Part shown: piece after piece, positions 1 through 8,888 of the stretch
How positions within the stretch are numbered: position 1 is the first letter of the stretch
How the letters are laid out: the number at the start of each line of letters is the position of its first letter
DNA from: Nematocida ironsii
Lineage: Eukaryota; Microsporidia
Reading direction: 5' to 3'
DNA length: 54,852 nt
NCBI GenBank assembly: GCA_001642415.1
Contig: LTDK01000185.1
Location: 1-54,852 of the forward strand
Position numbers and translations under genes: made by a program
Notes under the pieces: model-generated
Told to the model about the DNA's origin: nothing
Seen by the model: the letters and a program-made list of their open reading frames with translations, nothing else
Database searches by the model: none

Positions 1-1
1 A

Positions 2-2365
2 AATCTGAGCGATTCAGAAATAAAAACAGCAAAAGAAGAATGTATATCCAATGGAGCACTTAATACTATTATTAAGTTAGAGAAATATGAAGTAATTTCA
101 AAGAAAAAAGGATGTGTTCTTAAGAGTAATACACTATCTATACCAGAAGGAAAGCTTATTGGGATTATTGGAGTGAATGAGGATGAGAAATTAAATTTAA
201 TGGATAGTTTAGCAGGAAAGTGTAAATCTACACATAGAATATATGGGCATGTTTATACTAAAAACAAGGCAGGCGGTCTTTCTAAGAGACGGTCTAGTGA
301 TTGGTTTAATAGAGTTAATTACATAAACCAGTCTGCAATTAATTATGAAAATATTCCTGCTAGGAGTATATTAATTTCTGTTGCAAAATGTAATGGTAAG
401 ACAGAAGCAGATGTAGACAATTATATGCATATATTTGGGATAGCAAAAGTAAAAAGTGTTATTTTTAAGAATCTGTCACATGAAGGGAAGAAAATACTTT
501 CAGTTATTGAGGGAATACTTTCTATGAAAGAGATGAACATATGGGGAGAACCATTAAATGGACTTAATGTAGAATTAACTAGAACTATACTTTTCTATAT
601 AAAGACATTTAAAAATACAAATATAGTTGCATTAAACCAAGCACCAAAAACACTGCTGGATGTACTTGACTATGTTATTGTTATGTATAACTCTGCTATT
701 ATATACTGTGGCCCAGTATCTGAGGCAGAAGAGTATTTCGTAGGAATAGGAGTAGAGTTTCCTAAGGATGTTTTTTATGCTGACTATCTTATGCAGCTCT
801 GTGCGGGTAGAACTACTAACATAAAAGATAAAAACAATATTGCTGTACTTAGAAAAATATGGAATGAAATATCAAAAGTTCCACGCGGGCCTATAAGAAA
901 TTCAAGTAGTAATTGCTGGTTATCACAGTCTAACGTATCCTTTTCTCGTGTTAGAGAAATAATTGGCTTATCTTTATACTCAAACAAACTATTTAGAGGA
1001 TCCTCTTTTCTGATTACTATACTATTTATGGTTGGAATATGCAGTATTTTACTGTTTAATACATTTTCTATACTGTGTGCCTACAAAGCAGTTGATTTTA
1101 GTAAAAACTTGATTCACAAATACTGGAGAAAACATACATCACTTTTCTACCCAAATATTTTGCGCTGTTTCTCGAATCATACCCCATTGAATCCAAACCT
1201 ATTTAGATCGTATTTGGGAGAGAATTATATTTCTGATTATAAAAATATATTAAAGCAAACATCTGAGTATTACAGAGCAGTCAACAACATGGGATGGGTC
1301 TCCATCCTTGGCCAGGTATTTAGCAATTTCTTCTTATTTGCTGGGTCTTTAGCCTGTATTTGCTCTTCAAACGGATTTCATAGCCCATCTTTCTACAAAA
1401 CAAGCAAAGTCAATATAAAAGCAAACCGCTTTACAGCAGGTGATTATATGTGTGCGCAAGTCATCAATGTAATACTCCAAAAAACATTGGTCCTTTCAGC
1501 TATATCAATGATTATATACTGGGGTCTTTACTTCACTATAGATGTGAATATGGCAAAAGAAAACACGATTGGCCATATTCTTCCAACTATTTTATTGCTC
1601 TGTGCTTCCTGTTTAATAAGCGCGTACTCAATTATGATGGAATTTGCCCCCATTCCAATAAGATGGTTTTCTTTTATTGGGTTTTTCTATGTATTAACTA
1701 TACAGATTATTCCAATTCTGCTAAAGCATCGTTTTTTAGAAAACACTGAATCTTTCTACCAAGATTTAGATCCATTTGCTATCAGCATTGGCATTTTCCA
1801 GCTGGAAAAAGTTGACAGCATTAAAAACGGTATCTTAGCATGTCTCAGCATGGTGCAATTTGATGCTTTTTATATTTTTGCATGCCTAGACTATGCTATC
1901 ACTGCATATAAAGCTCTTGTAAGATACAATCCTTGCTTTTTCTTCTCACATATATTAACCAAGATGTCTTTTTATTTAGGCCATATAAGGTTAAACACAG
2001 AAGAATTCAAACTAAATATATCTAAGGTGGAAGAATGGCATATAAAGGATCAAACATTAATATCACTATACAATGACTCTCTTCCCGTTTCTCCTGCTAT
2101 AAAAGAAACCCTAATGTGGGTTTCCTTTGGCCAGTGTGATACTGGGTTTATAATACATGACTATAATCATATAATACATGAAATAAACACTAAATATAAT
2201 GCAAGCAATGCACATGAAATATTAGATAACACCCATTCGCTTCAAAACATGCCACTTCTGCATATTCTGTGGAGTGTATTCTGTTTTTGGGTAGCTCCTA
2301 TTGCATTAATAGCATTAACCGCATTATACAAGTATAAAAAACTACTACCTAGTGTAAGAAATTAA
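2..2365 (+). CDS. ABCG-type transporter, C-terminal part, degenerate ATPase domain (partial at left edge)
   Basis: The frame is open from base 2, so the true start lies outside the window; GTG at 173 is inside the gene. The first ~250 residues read as an ABC nucleotide-binding domain of the ABCG/PDR type, followed by an ABC2-type membrane domain with several hydrophobic segments (from about base 1000) and a final membrane segment before the stop. The ATPase motifs are eroded. The Walker A stretch near base 158 reads GVNEDEK rather than GxxGxGKS/T. The signature region is LSHEGKK. The Walker B/D-loop region is WGEPLNGLN, and the switch histidine is replaced by Asn (NQAP). The family moves lipids or small hydrophobic molecules across membranes. 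This half may be a non-hydrolysing partner, or the second half of a full-size transporter whose first half is upstream. The family call is fairly sure; substrate and activity are unknown. Confidence 0.8.
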   Translation, partial: NLSDSEIKTAKEECISNGALNTIIKLEKYEVISKKKGCVLKSNTLSIPEGKLIGIIGVNEDEKLNLMDSLAGKCKSTHRIYGHVYTKNKAGGLSKRRSSDWFNRVNYINQSAINYENIPARSILISVAKCNGKTEADVDNYMHIFGIAKVKSVIFKNLSHEGKKILSVIEGILSMKEMNIWGEPLNGLNVELTRTILFYIKTFKNTNIVALNQAPKTLLDVLDYVIVMYNSAIIYCGPVSEAEEYFVGIGVEFPKDVFYADYLMQLCAGRTTNIKDKNNIAVLRKIWNEISKVPRGPIRNSSSNCWLSQSNVSFSRVREIIGLSLYSNKLFRGSSFLITILFMVGICSILLFNTFSILCAYKAVDFSKNLIHKYWRKHTSLFYPNILRCFSNHTPLNPNLFRSYLGENYISDYKNILKQTSEYYRAVNNMGWVSILGQVFSNFFLFAGSLACICSSNGFHSPSFYKTSKVNIKANRFTAGDYMCAQVINVILQKTLVLSAISMIIYWGLYFTIDVNMAKENTIGHILPTILLLCASCLISAYSIMMEFAPIPIRWFSFIGFFYVLTIQIIPILLKHRFLENTESFYQDLDPFAISIGIFQLEKVDSIKNGILACLSMVQFDAFYIFACLDYAITAYKALVRYNPCFFFSHILTKMSFYLGHIRLNTEEFKLNISKVEEWHIKDQTLISLYNDSLPVSPAIKETLMWVSFGQCDTGFIIHDYNHIIHEINTKYNASNAHEILDNTHSLQNMPLLHILWSVFCFWVAPIALIALTALYKYKKLLPSVRN

Positions 2366-2392
2366 AATTGTTTTTATGTCTAGCTATATAGT

Positions 2393-2535
2393 GTGCAACC
2401 CAATTATTGTATGCTAAGGCCAACATAGGAGTAATAGTTACAGCCGCTCTAGAGACATGAGGAATGGCTTATGAAGTATAGGGGCGAGTATGTGCTGCCT
2501 GCCGTCTGCCTAGCTAGGACTCCTCAAACCGTATA
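2393..2535. ncRNA. candidate structured non-coding RNA (class unknown)
   Basis: A GC-rich island in otherwise AT-rich spacer, without a sensible reading frame. Pairing seen directly: a hairpin CATGAG (2456-2461) with CTTATG (2468-2473) and loop GAATGG; a closing pair AGGAGT (2427-2432) with ACTCCT (2519-2524); and the palindrome CCTAGCTAGG (2509-2518). I looked for landmarks of SRP RNA, RNase P/MRP RNA, 5S rRNA, U3 and tRNA. I saw only scattered resemblance to RNase P conserved blocks, and there is no room for a complete RNase P RNA. The strand is unresolved. The sequence from 2536 to 3000 is AT-rich and shows nothing else. Confidence 0.4.
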
Positions 2536-3000
2536 TTAATAAACTGTTTCCATTAAAAAAGCATTAAGTAGAAACCACTTAAAAGAAGTAAATTAAATTA
2601 TATTGTATAAACATGCATCCAAAAATCAATAAACATTAAATTGTCTTCATGAATTATTCTAAGAAATCAGCTGTATATATTGCTATTTAATGCGTCTTTT
2701 CATTGTTAATTTGATTTAATGTAATGTAAAGTATTAAAAGTAGATAATATTGTATAATGCCAACTAGCATAAATATGTTATGGTTTTTGATTAGAAGCAG
2801 TTTATTAATTTAAGGTATAAATATGGCCTAATATCGCTGTGGATTCATTATTTAATTCTATTTCATTGTATTTTACTATGTAAAGTCTAATTGTGTGTAT
2901 TATTATTGAGTTTATGTGTAGATATCATATTTGCCGCTGAATTGTACTAAAGTGTAAAAATAACTTATTCTAGTTAACTTCTGAAGTAAAATTTTACTGA

Positions 3001-4233
3001 ATGACTGAAGAAGCAGCAACAGAATACTTGCAAAGCGAAGAAGAAAAAAAAGTCTACAATAGTATAAAGAATGGGGAATACTCTGAACGAATCCCTTGTA
3101 AAATACTCAAAATAACAAGAGAGGAAATAAAAGATGCATTAAAAACAGAAAAGAGTATACTGAAAATGGAAAGGGTTCCAAGAATTTTAGATTGCAGTAT
3201 ATTTCAGGAGGCAAACAAAAAAAGAGGCATTCACATAGAAACCGACGCAATGTACAAAAAAACAGACAATCTATGGATTGTGCTAGATGAATCATCTGAG
3301 AAGGGGCATCCTGCTACACTAGTTTTAAGCTATGAATACTTCACTCACAATGAGTTATTAAAAAAGGCAGGAATATGCGAAAAAGAGTACCAGTCTAGCT
3401 ATAATAGAGTAGGAAGTATAATCCATTTAAACTTAAAGGAAGAATCGCTAAAGCACAAAGAAATAATTGCAAAAACGCTTTTGAACAAAATAAAAGACTG
3501 CAAAACTGTAATAAGAAAAAAGTCTAATATTGAAAATGTGTTCAGAAATATAGAAATAGACCATCTTCAAGGAGTCCCTTCATATAAAACAGTTCACAGA
3601 GAAAATGGATTAAAGTTTAGTATAGATTATGATAAAGTGTACTGGAACTCAAAGCTACAGAAAGAGAGGGAGGTTTTAAGCAAAGAAATCCACAAAAACC
3701 AGACTGTTTGTGATATGTTTTGTGGAGTGGGTCCCTTTTCGATTCTTGCGTTGTATAAAGGCGCTGAAGTGTGGGCAAACGACCTAAACCCAGCAAGCGT
3801 TGCTAATTTTAAAGAAAGCATCATTCTCAACCGAAAAGCGCTTGGCCTTGAAGAAGTAGAGAGCGCCATATGGAATGAAGAGCTTGAGGATAGAGTGCAT
3901 CTTTACAATCTAGATGCATATGAGTTTTTAAAGGAGGCAACAGAGACAAGAAAAAAAATGAATGTATCTTCTCGATTTAACCACTACATTCTAAACCTAC
4001 CAGAGCTAACACTAACTTTCATAAAGCACTTTGCAGCCCTGGAAAAAAACACACAGCCACATAAATCTGGGCATGCAACAGTACATGCATACTTCTTCAT
4101 TAGAACAGGAGAGTCAGCTACTGAGAAAATAGAAAAAGAAATGAACAGAAAAATAGAAGGAACTGCAAGACTGGTCAGAAAGGTATCACCAAGCAAAGAA
4201 ATGTGGGTTGTCTCGTTCACACTTTTACAGTAA
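3001..4233 (+). CDS. TRM5: tRNA (guanine37-N1)-methyltransferase Trm5
   Basis: A 410-residue protein that would methylate N1 of guanosine 37, next to the anticodon, using S-adenosylmethionine; this prevents frameshifting. The C-terminal half is a class I methyltransferase fold. Motif I is DMFCGVGPFSI at about residues 238-248, followed by the acidic loop AND in the ribose-binding strand. The catalytic-loop motif is NLPE near residues 332-335, where Trm5 enzymes usually have NLP plus a small residue or Glu. The upstream YWNSKLQKER motif is typical of Trm5/Tyw2. The N-terminal ~190 residues are divergent. The start is the first ATG, about 12 bases after an AAAATTTT run. Tyw2 is the main alternative, but NLPE and the general pattern favour Trm5. 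Confidence 0.88.
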   Translation: MTEEAATEYLQSEEEKKVYNSIKNGEYSERIPCKILKITREEIKDALKTEKSILKMERVPRILDCSIFQEANKKRGIHIETDAMYKKTDNLWIVLDESSEKGHPATLVLSYEYFTHNELLKKAGICEKEYQSSYNRVGSIIHLNLKEESLKHKEIIAKTLLNKIKDCKTVIRKKSNIENVFRNIEIDHLQGVPSYKTVHRENGLKFSIDYDKVYWNSKLQKEREVLSKEIHKNQTVCDMFCGVGPFSILALYKGAEVWANDLNPASVANFKESIILNRKALGLEEVESAIWNEELEDRVHLYNLDAYEFLKEATETRKKMNVSSRFNHYILNLPELTLTFIKHFAALEKNTQPHKSGHATVHAYFFIRTGESATEKIEKEMNRKIEGTARLVRKVSPSKEMWVVSFTLLQ

Positions 4234-4365
4234 TAAAATTATTGTCATTTAAATATAGAGAAAACATTTAAAGCCGTTCAATAAAAATACAAAATAAATA
4301 TGAAGGTATATGGGTTTGAAAATAAATAAAAATATATTATTTTAATGGTGCTTGCCAGAAATTTA

Positions 4366-5997
4366 TTATGCCAGCTTCTTTTTTACAGACGCAAGCATAT
4401 TGTTAAGAATGTTGTGCTGCTCCTCAAGTATAGATGCCGTCTGTCCTGCCTTCTCCAGATTAAATTCACGCCTGTATGCTATTGCATTCTCTGCCAAAGA
4501 TGCCAGACCATCGCTTAATAAATTCGCTCTTTTCTCTAATTGGGCGTACTGCGAAGATGCTCCTTTTACTTCTAGGCCCAGCGATTTTCCTGCCCGCTCA
4601 AGAACATCAACCAGCAGTGCATTGTACTTCTCGTTGATGCTAGTTAGTTTGTTTGTTAGTCGAAGAATTCCTCCTTCTACTAGCTCATTAAGCCTGTCTC
4701 CTAGATATCTTCTACTTATTTTTAACTTCTCAATTACAGACTTCTGTTTTTCTAGCCGCATCGCTAGATCTTCATATCCAAAAATAATTTCGGGATATAA
4801 ATACCCTGGCGCTGGATTGAGCCGCACTGCCTGATTCCACACGTCCAAAGATACATTGCTTGGTTTTTGCATATGGGGATAAGCCGGGTCTGCTAAGTTG
4901 TAAAATGTATATGTGAATTTATACAGAGGGCTGTTCCGGTCATAGGCTTTCTCTAGATAGTCAATTGTACACTGAACATCATCTACTGATCCTGTTGCGT
5001 TTTTTAGCGAGGAGTTTATAAGACTATTTGTTACATTGGAAATAGACTGATTTGTCCCTAGTCCACTGTCCTGTCTAAACATAGAAGATCCTAGCCCTGA
5101 TTGAGCTCCGCCCAGTCCACTGCCAAGAGATGGTTGTATTCCTGTACCCATGCTTCCTCCAAATACAGAGCCCATCTGGCTTCCCCCAATTACTGAGGTG
5201 TTTCCCATTTGATTTCCAAATCCTGTGCTGCCTCCCAAGCTATTCTGGTTGCTTCCAAAGCCCATATTGCTGCCTAGTCCTGAGGTATTTCCAAGCATGC
5301 TACCAACACCAGTATTACCGCCTAATGTATTTTGGTTGCTGCCAAATCCAGTGTTTCCTAATCCCCCTCCTAATTGGCTTCCCTGCCCATTATTATTCAT
5401 GGAACTTCCAAACCCATTATTACTTCCAAATCCATTATTGCTTCCGAACCCACTAGTAGTGTTTTGTCCTGAACCAAGACCAAAAGAATTGTTGTTGTTT
5501 CCAGAGTTCCCTCCTAAGCCACCTAAACCACTCATATTATTCACATTGTTCATTCCACCCATACTGTTCATATTATTATTCATACTATTGGTATTATTCA
5601 TACTGTTCATATTGTTCATACTGTTCATTCCACTACCAAAGCCCCCTGAATTTAGAGAATTGCTGCTGCTTCCAAACCCGGTGTTCGCCTGATTATTGCC
5701 AAACCCACCACTAAAGCTGTTTCCTTTGTCTGCACCAAACCCTCCCATGCTTAGACTGTTGTTTCCTTGCCCAGAAGAATTTCCAAACCCAGAGTTGTTG
5801 CTTAGTACTAGGCTTGTACTATTGTTCTGCCCCATGTTTGCTCCATTCGCGCTACCAAATGCCATTTGATTCTGCTGCGCATTAGAGCCACCAAACATAT
5901 TATTCGACCCCATTCCCATTTGATTCTGGTTATTCTGTGAAGAATTTGGATTCATTCCTTGTTGCCCGTATTGAGTCTGATTGTTGTAGAAGGACAT
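4366..5997 (-). CDS. NUP57: FG-repeat nucleoporin Nup54/Nup57
   Basis: A 543-residue protein of the central nuclear pore channel (Nup62/Nsp1 complex partner). Residues 1 to ~320 are low-complexity Asn/Gly/Ser/Met sequence with many GFG, GLG and FGS units, the cohesive FG domain that binds transport receptors. Within it is a short Met-Asn-Ser run (complement of about 5540-5625). The C-terminal part matches the Nup54/57 pattern: a WNQAVRLNP segment, then GYEDLAMRLEKQ, then about 130 residues of heptad-rich coiled coil used to pack with Nsp1 and Nup49. It converges on TRM5, with 132 bases between the stops. The long open frames on the opposite strand (for example 5225-5692) are by-products of the repeats. 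Confidence 0.9.
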   Translation of the reverse strand: MSFYNNQTQYGQQGMNPNSSQNNQNQMGMGSNNMFGGSNAQQNQMAFGSANGANMGQNNSTSLVLSNNSGFGNSSGQGNNSLSMGGFGADKGNSFSGGFGNNQANTGFGSSSNSLNSGGFGSGMNSMNNMNSMNNTNSMNNNMNSMGGMNNVNNMSGLGGLGGNSGNNNNSFGLGSGQNTTSGFGSNNGFGSNNGFGSSMNNNGQGSQLGGGLGNTGFGSNQNTLGGNTGVGSMLGNTSGLGSNMGFGSNQNSLGGSTGFGNQMGNTSVIGGSQMGSVFGGSMGTGIQPSLGSGLGGAQSGLGSSMFRQDSGLGTNQSISNVTNSLINSSLKNATGSVDDVQCTIDYLEKAYDRNSPLYKFTYTFYNLADPAYPHMQKPSNVSLDVWNQAVRLNPAPGYLYPEIIFGYEDLAMRLEKQKSVIEKLKISRRYLGDRLNELVEGGILRLTNKLTSINEKYNALLVDVLERAGKSLGLEVKGASSQYAQLEKRANLLSDGLASLAENAIAYRREFNLEKAGQTASILEEQHNILNNMLASVKKKLA

Positions 5998-6223
5998 ACT
6001 ACTCTACAATAAAAAGACAAAAATATAAAATGAATATCCGCTAAGAAATTCTGCCCACATGGCACTTCCATAGTAAAATATAAAAATCCTCAAACCCCAC
6101 TCAAAAATGAATGAATAAAGTAATTGGCCAGCTAAAACTGATTGTATGGGGCATGGAGTAAATATAGAAACAAAACCAACAAATAGTAGTAAGTAAATAT
6201 GATCAGTGTTTTATAATTTGTCT

Positions 6224-6231
6224 ATATAAAG
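6224..6231 (+). promoter_or_regulatory. TATA-like box upstream of the small secreted protein gene
   Basis: CTATATAAAG lies about 25 bases before the ATG at 6252. That spacing would place the transcript start almost at the start codon, as is common in microsporidia. The assignment rests on position and sequence only. Confidence 0.35.
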
Positions 6232-6251
6232 AGCACTCTGTTCTATGAGAT

Positions 6252-6560
6252 ATGGTTAAGAAGAACATTGTAAAGTTATTTATATCTGTATTATTACTTG
6301 TGTGCTTACTGAATTTCAGTACATCCCACGTAAAAGCAGCTGACGGTGCAAGTGGCAGCGGCGGTGGCAGCGGTGGTGGCAACCAGGGAACATTTAAGGA
6401 TGTCTTTACCCACACATTTATACAAACCCAGGAAACTGATGGATTTTTTATAAGGACAGGAAAAATAACATTCAATGTTATAACTTCTCCAGTTTGGTTT
6501 GTCTATAATTTAGCATCGTATGGATTTGGAACCATATCTGGAAGAGGATGGACATTCTAA
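6252..6560 (+). CDS. small secreted Gly/Ser-rich protein
   Basis: A 102-residue protein of no family I recognise. Residues 1-29 are a clear signal peptide: KK at the start, a hydrophobic core rich in Leu and Val, and a likely cleavage after VKA. A Gly/Ser linker follows (residues ~31-44, four or five glycine clusters), then about 55 residues with aromatic residues (FTHTF, GFFIRTG, VWFVYNLASYGFG) ending in GRGWTF. The mature part is therefore a flexible linker plus a small, possibly membrane-active aromatic domain. It is likely exported to the cell surface, spore wall or host; that is inference. It is transcribed away from the nucleoporin gene, with 254 bases between the starts. Confidence 0.7.
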   Translation: MVKKNIVKLFISVLLLVCLLNFSTSHVKAADGASGSGGGSGGGNQGTFKDVFTHTFIQTQETDGFFIRTGKITFNVITSPVWFVYNLASYGFGTISGRGWTF

Positions 6561-6733
6561 GCCAATTTAAGTATACCAATTGCATATTTGCCATTGTGCT
6601 TAGCTGCTTCTAGTATAGAAAGGAACATAAGCGATTCAATAAAGATTTGTGTATGCCCACATAGGGATTCTATTCTTATTAAAATGTTTACATGTTATAC
6701 TTATATATTTTGTAAACTGTAAAAGAAATAAAA

Positions 6734-7042
6734 ATGAAAGTAATATTCCGGGGCGGCCTTGAGGATAATGTAAACTCTGAAACTTTGCTGGTTGACATAG
6801 ATGAGTTAAAGAATAATTTAGAGAAATTTGAGCCATGCGAAATTGTAGTAAAAGACTTAATATACTACATAGAAAGAAACCACTTAAAAAGAGACTATAA
6901 GCACTTTTCAACAAATGGAGAGCTAGAGGGAGGCATTTTGTGTATAATAAATGAGGTAGACTGGGACATTTTAAATGAGCAGAACACAGTGCTAAATAAC
7001 AATGACACAATTCATTTTATAACAACCCTTCATGGAGGATAA
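6734..7042 (+). CDS. URM1: ubiquitin-related modifier Urm1
   Basis: A 102-residue beta-grasp protein that ends exactly in Gly-Gly, the form needed for thiocarboxylate activation. In yeast and animals Urm1 is activated by the E1-like Uba4 and supplies sulfur for 2-thiolation of wobble uridine in tRNAs for Lys, Glu and Gln; it can also be conjugated to proteins. The C-terminal third is strongly diagnostic: GGILCIINEVDWDIL, then a loop with Leu-Asn-Asn-Asn-Asp, then IHFITTLHGG. The length fits the family (about 100 residues). The start is the only reasonable ATG, preceded by an A-rich stretch. Confidence 0.92.
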   Translation: MKVIFRGGLEDNVNSETLLVDIDELKNNLEKFEPCEIVVKDLIYYIERNHLKRDYKHFSTNGELEGGILCIINEVDWDILNEQNTVLNNNDTIHFITTLHGG

Positions 7043-7341
7043 ACAATTATTATAAGCACACTCATAGACCACCGTGTTCTTAGTAGAATGGTTCTGCTAT
7101 TATAATTATTTCGGATTAAAGTATTAATACAATAGTTCTTGCATAGTGCCATTTTATAAATACACCAGTATTATTAACTTATACTTATATAATAAATATT
7201 CTTTCTAGATAGTAATTCTTTATGTGTTTTGCGTCTTTCTTTCATCACATCTTCAGCTGTGCTTTATCAATATTTTTATTTTTATTATAGAATATGCAAA
7301 TATAAAAATAATACACTAATTATTAGTATAGCATAATAGTT

Positions 7342-8598
7342 TTATTCATTGTTTCTTTCGTATACAGTCATATTATGCCCCGGATTCAGCCATAAGGAAC
7401 TAACAAAGCATAAAATTTGTTTAAGCATGTTTTTAAATCTATCATTGCGCCTGAATTCAACCTTTAGCCGAATCTTTTCTAATGCAAATAATGTTAGAAT
7501 GACCAGAAGAATTATAAGAAAGACTAAATTCATATAAAATGTCAGAAATATTGCAAAGAACAGATAGGTGGCAAATGATGATAGCCTTGGAAGCAACCTT
7601 GACATTGTTTGACTTAGTGTGCTTGTGGTACTTTTTTTTCCTTTCTTTTTCTTCAGATAATACATCTTTCCATTTATATTTATTAAAGAACTCTTTTTTA
7701 CGAACAGCTCCTTATTTGTTTCTATTGTTCGTATAGAAACAAACTCGCTGTTTTCTTCAAGTATATTCTTAACTGTAGAATCAGCTGTTTCTTTTATACT
7801 GTTTTCTGGGTCTATTAAACCTTTCATCGAATTATCTTCTGTCTTATTATTTAAGAATAAATCGTCTGTGTTTTTATCATTATTGTCCTTTTCTTGAAGC
7901 TTTTCTTCTGTATTAATTGGTTTACTGTTTTGTTCTATATGGTTAACTTCTAAAGTGTTTGTTTCAACTGTTTCAACTGACAAATCTGTAGAAATATCAC
8001 TTGCACACTGTTTTATATCTTCCTCTTCTTCTGAGTATTTCTTCTCATTGGCATTTTTAGTTTCATCGATAATCTCAGATTTTTCTATACTATTTACACT
8101 AGAATTGTAAATTAATTCTTCTGATTTTGCTGCTTCTTTTTCTTCTGCATTAATTATACATTTGTTTTTATGCTCATTCTGTAAATTCTCATTTTGATTC
8201 AGCTCAGTGGTAATAGCGTCTTGTAGTACATTACTAATAGTGCATGCTTCATCTAAATCAGCCTGTGCTATTTCTGGAGCTGCACTCTCCTTTACTTCTT
8301 CCAAACCCTCTTCTGCTAAATTATTACATCTATACTTTCCCAGTATTGCTTTTATGTCTATTGTCTCTATCCCCTCCAACAGTTTTCTGTACTCCTGTGA
8401 ATCTATAAGAAGATTTTCCTTATGAAACAGTTCAACATCCTCTATTTTATACATTAGTTTTATCTTTCCCTTTATATCCTCAATTGTACTACACTCTGCC
8501 GCATCTAGTTCACAAACTTGTGAATCTACTTCCACTCTTATTCTTTTTTCTTCCATTATTTTTGCAAATTCTGCAGAATTTATAAAAGCAGCAACCAT
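7342..8598 (-). CDS. ubiquitin-like domain membrane protein (Usa1/HERP-like architecture)
   Basis: A 418-residue protein. Residues ~18-85 look like a ubiquitin-like fold (strand-turn-strand, helix around IKGKIKLMYKI, then a hydrophobic strand near VELFHKENLLIDSQEY). Residues ~90-290 are acidic, Glu/Asn/Ser-rich and probably disordered. Residues ~340-385 form two closely spaced hydrophobic segments (a membrane hairpin), followed by a basic tail. A UBL at the N-terminus and a membrane hairpin near the C-terminus is the arrangement of HERP and yeast Usa1, scaffolds of ER-associated degradation. I infer a similar role from architecture, not from clear sequence identity. ATG 8598 follows an AAAAATTTT run; an inner ATG at 8556 is also possible. 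Confidence 0.6.
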   Translation of the reverse strand: MVAAFINSAEFAKIMEEKRIRVEVDSQVCELDAAECSTIEDIKGKIKLMYKIEDVELFHKENLLIDSQEYRKLLEGIETIDIKAILGKYRCNNLAEEGLEEVKESAAPEIAQADLDEACTISNVLQDAITTELNQNENLQNEHKNKCIINAEEKEAAKSEELIYNSSVNSIEKSEIIDETKNANEKKYSEEEEDIKQCASDISTDLSVETVETNTLEVNHIEQNSKPINTEEKLQEKDNNDKNTDDLFLNNKTEDNSMKGLIDPENSIKETADSTVKNILEENSEFVSIRTIETNKELFVKKSSLININGKMYYLKKKKGKKSTTSTLSQTMSRLLPRLSSFATYLFFAIFLTFYMNLVFLIILLVILTLFALEKIRLKVEFRRNDRFKNMLKQILCFVSSLWLNPGHNMTVYERNNE

Positions 8599-8888
8599 AC
8601 AAAATTTTTAAAAACAAACCAATAGGTATAACCAAGAAGTGTTCTTTCTGGCTATATAACCTTATAAAATGCATTTTATAAATATTTTAACTGTCGTGTT
8701 AAGCATAAAAATAGAAAATATTTTATATTTAATCAAGTCTCAGGAGAAGAATTGGAAGAGACCAGAGTAGGAAGAATAACCACCAATCATATAAGAGAGT
8801 TTTATTATTATTGCAATATATTCCATGCATATAGACCAGCAAAGTAGAATTACAAGTCTTATTGACACAAAAAATAACTGCGCTGTTA

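Noticed and set aside
173..2365. Start of the ABC transporter gene at GTG 173
   Set aside because: The same frame is open back to base 2 and encodes ABC-domain sequence, so the gene is cut by the window edge.
2393..2535. RNase P RNA
   Set aside because: Two short blocks resemble conserved RNase P sequences, but the partner P4 strand is missing and the space to the upstream gene is too small.
5520..5640. CRISPR-like short repeats
   Set aside because: These are codon-level repeats of the Met-Asn-Ser and FG region of a nucleoporin, without spacers of constant size.
4352..5692. Open frames of 160, 108 and 155 codons on the plus strand
   Set aside because: They are antisense to the FG nucleoporin; the Pro/Leu/Phe-rich translations mirror its Gly/Asn/Ser repeats.
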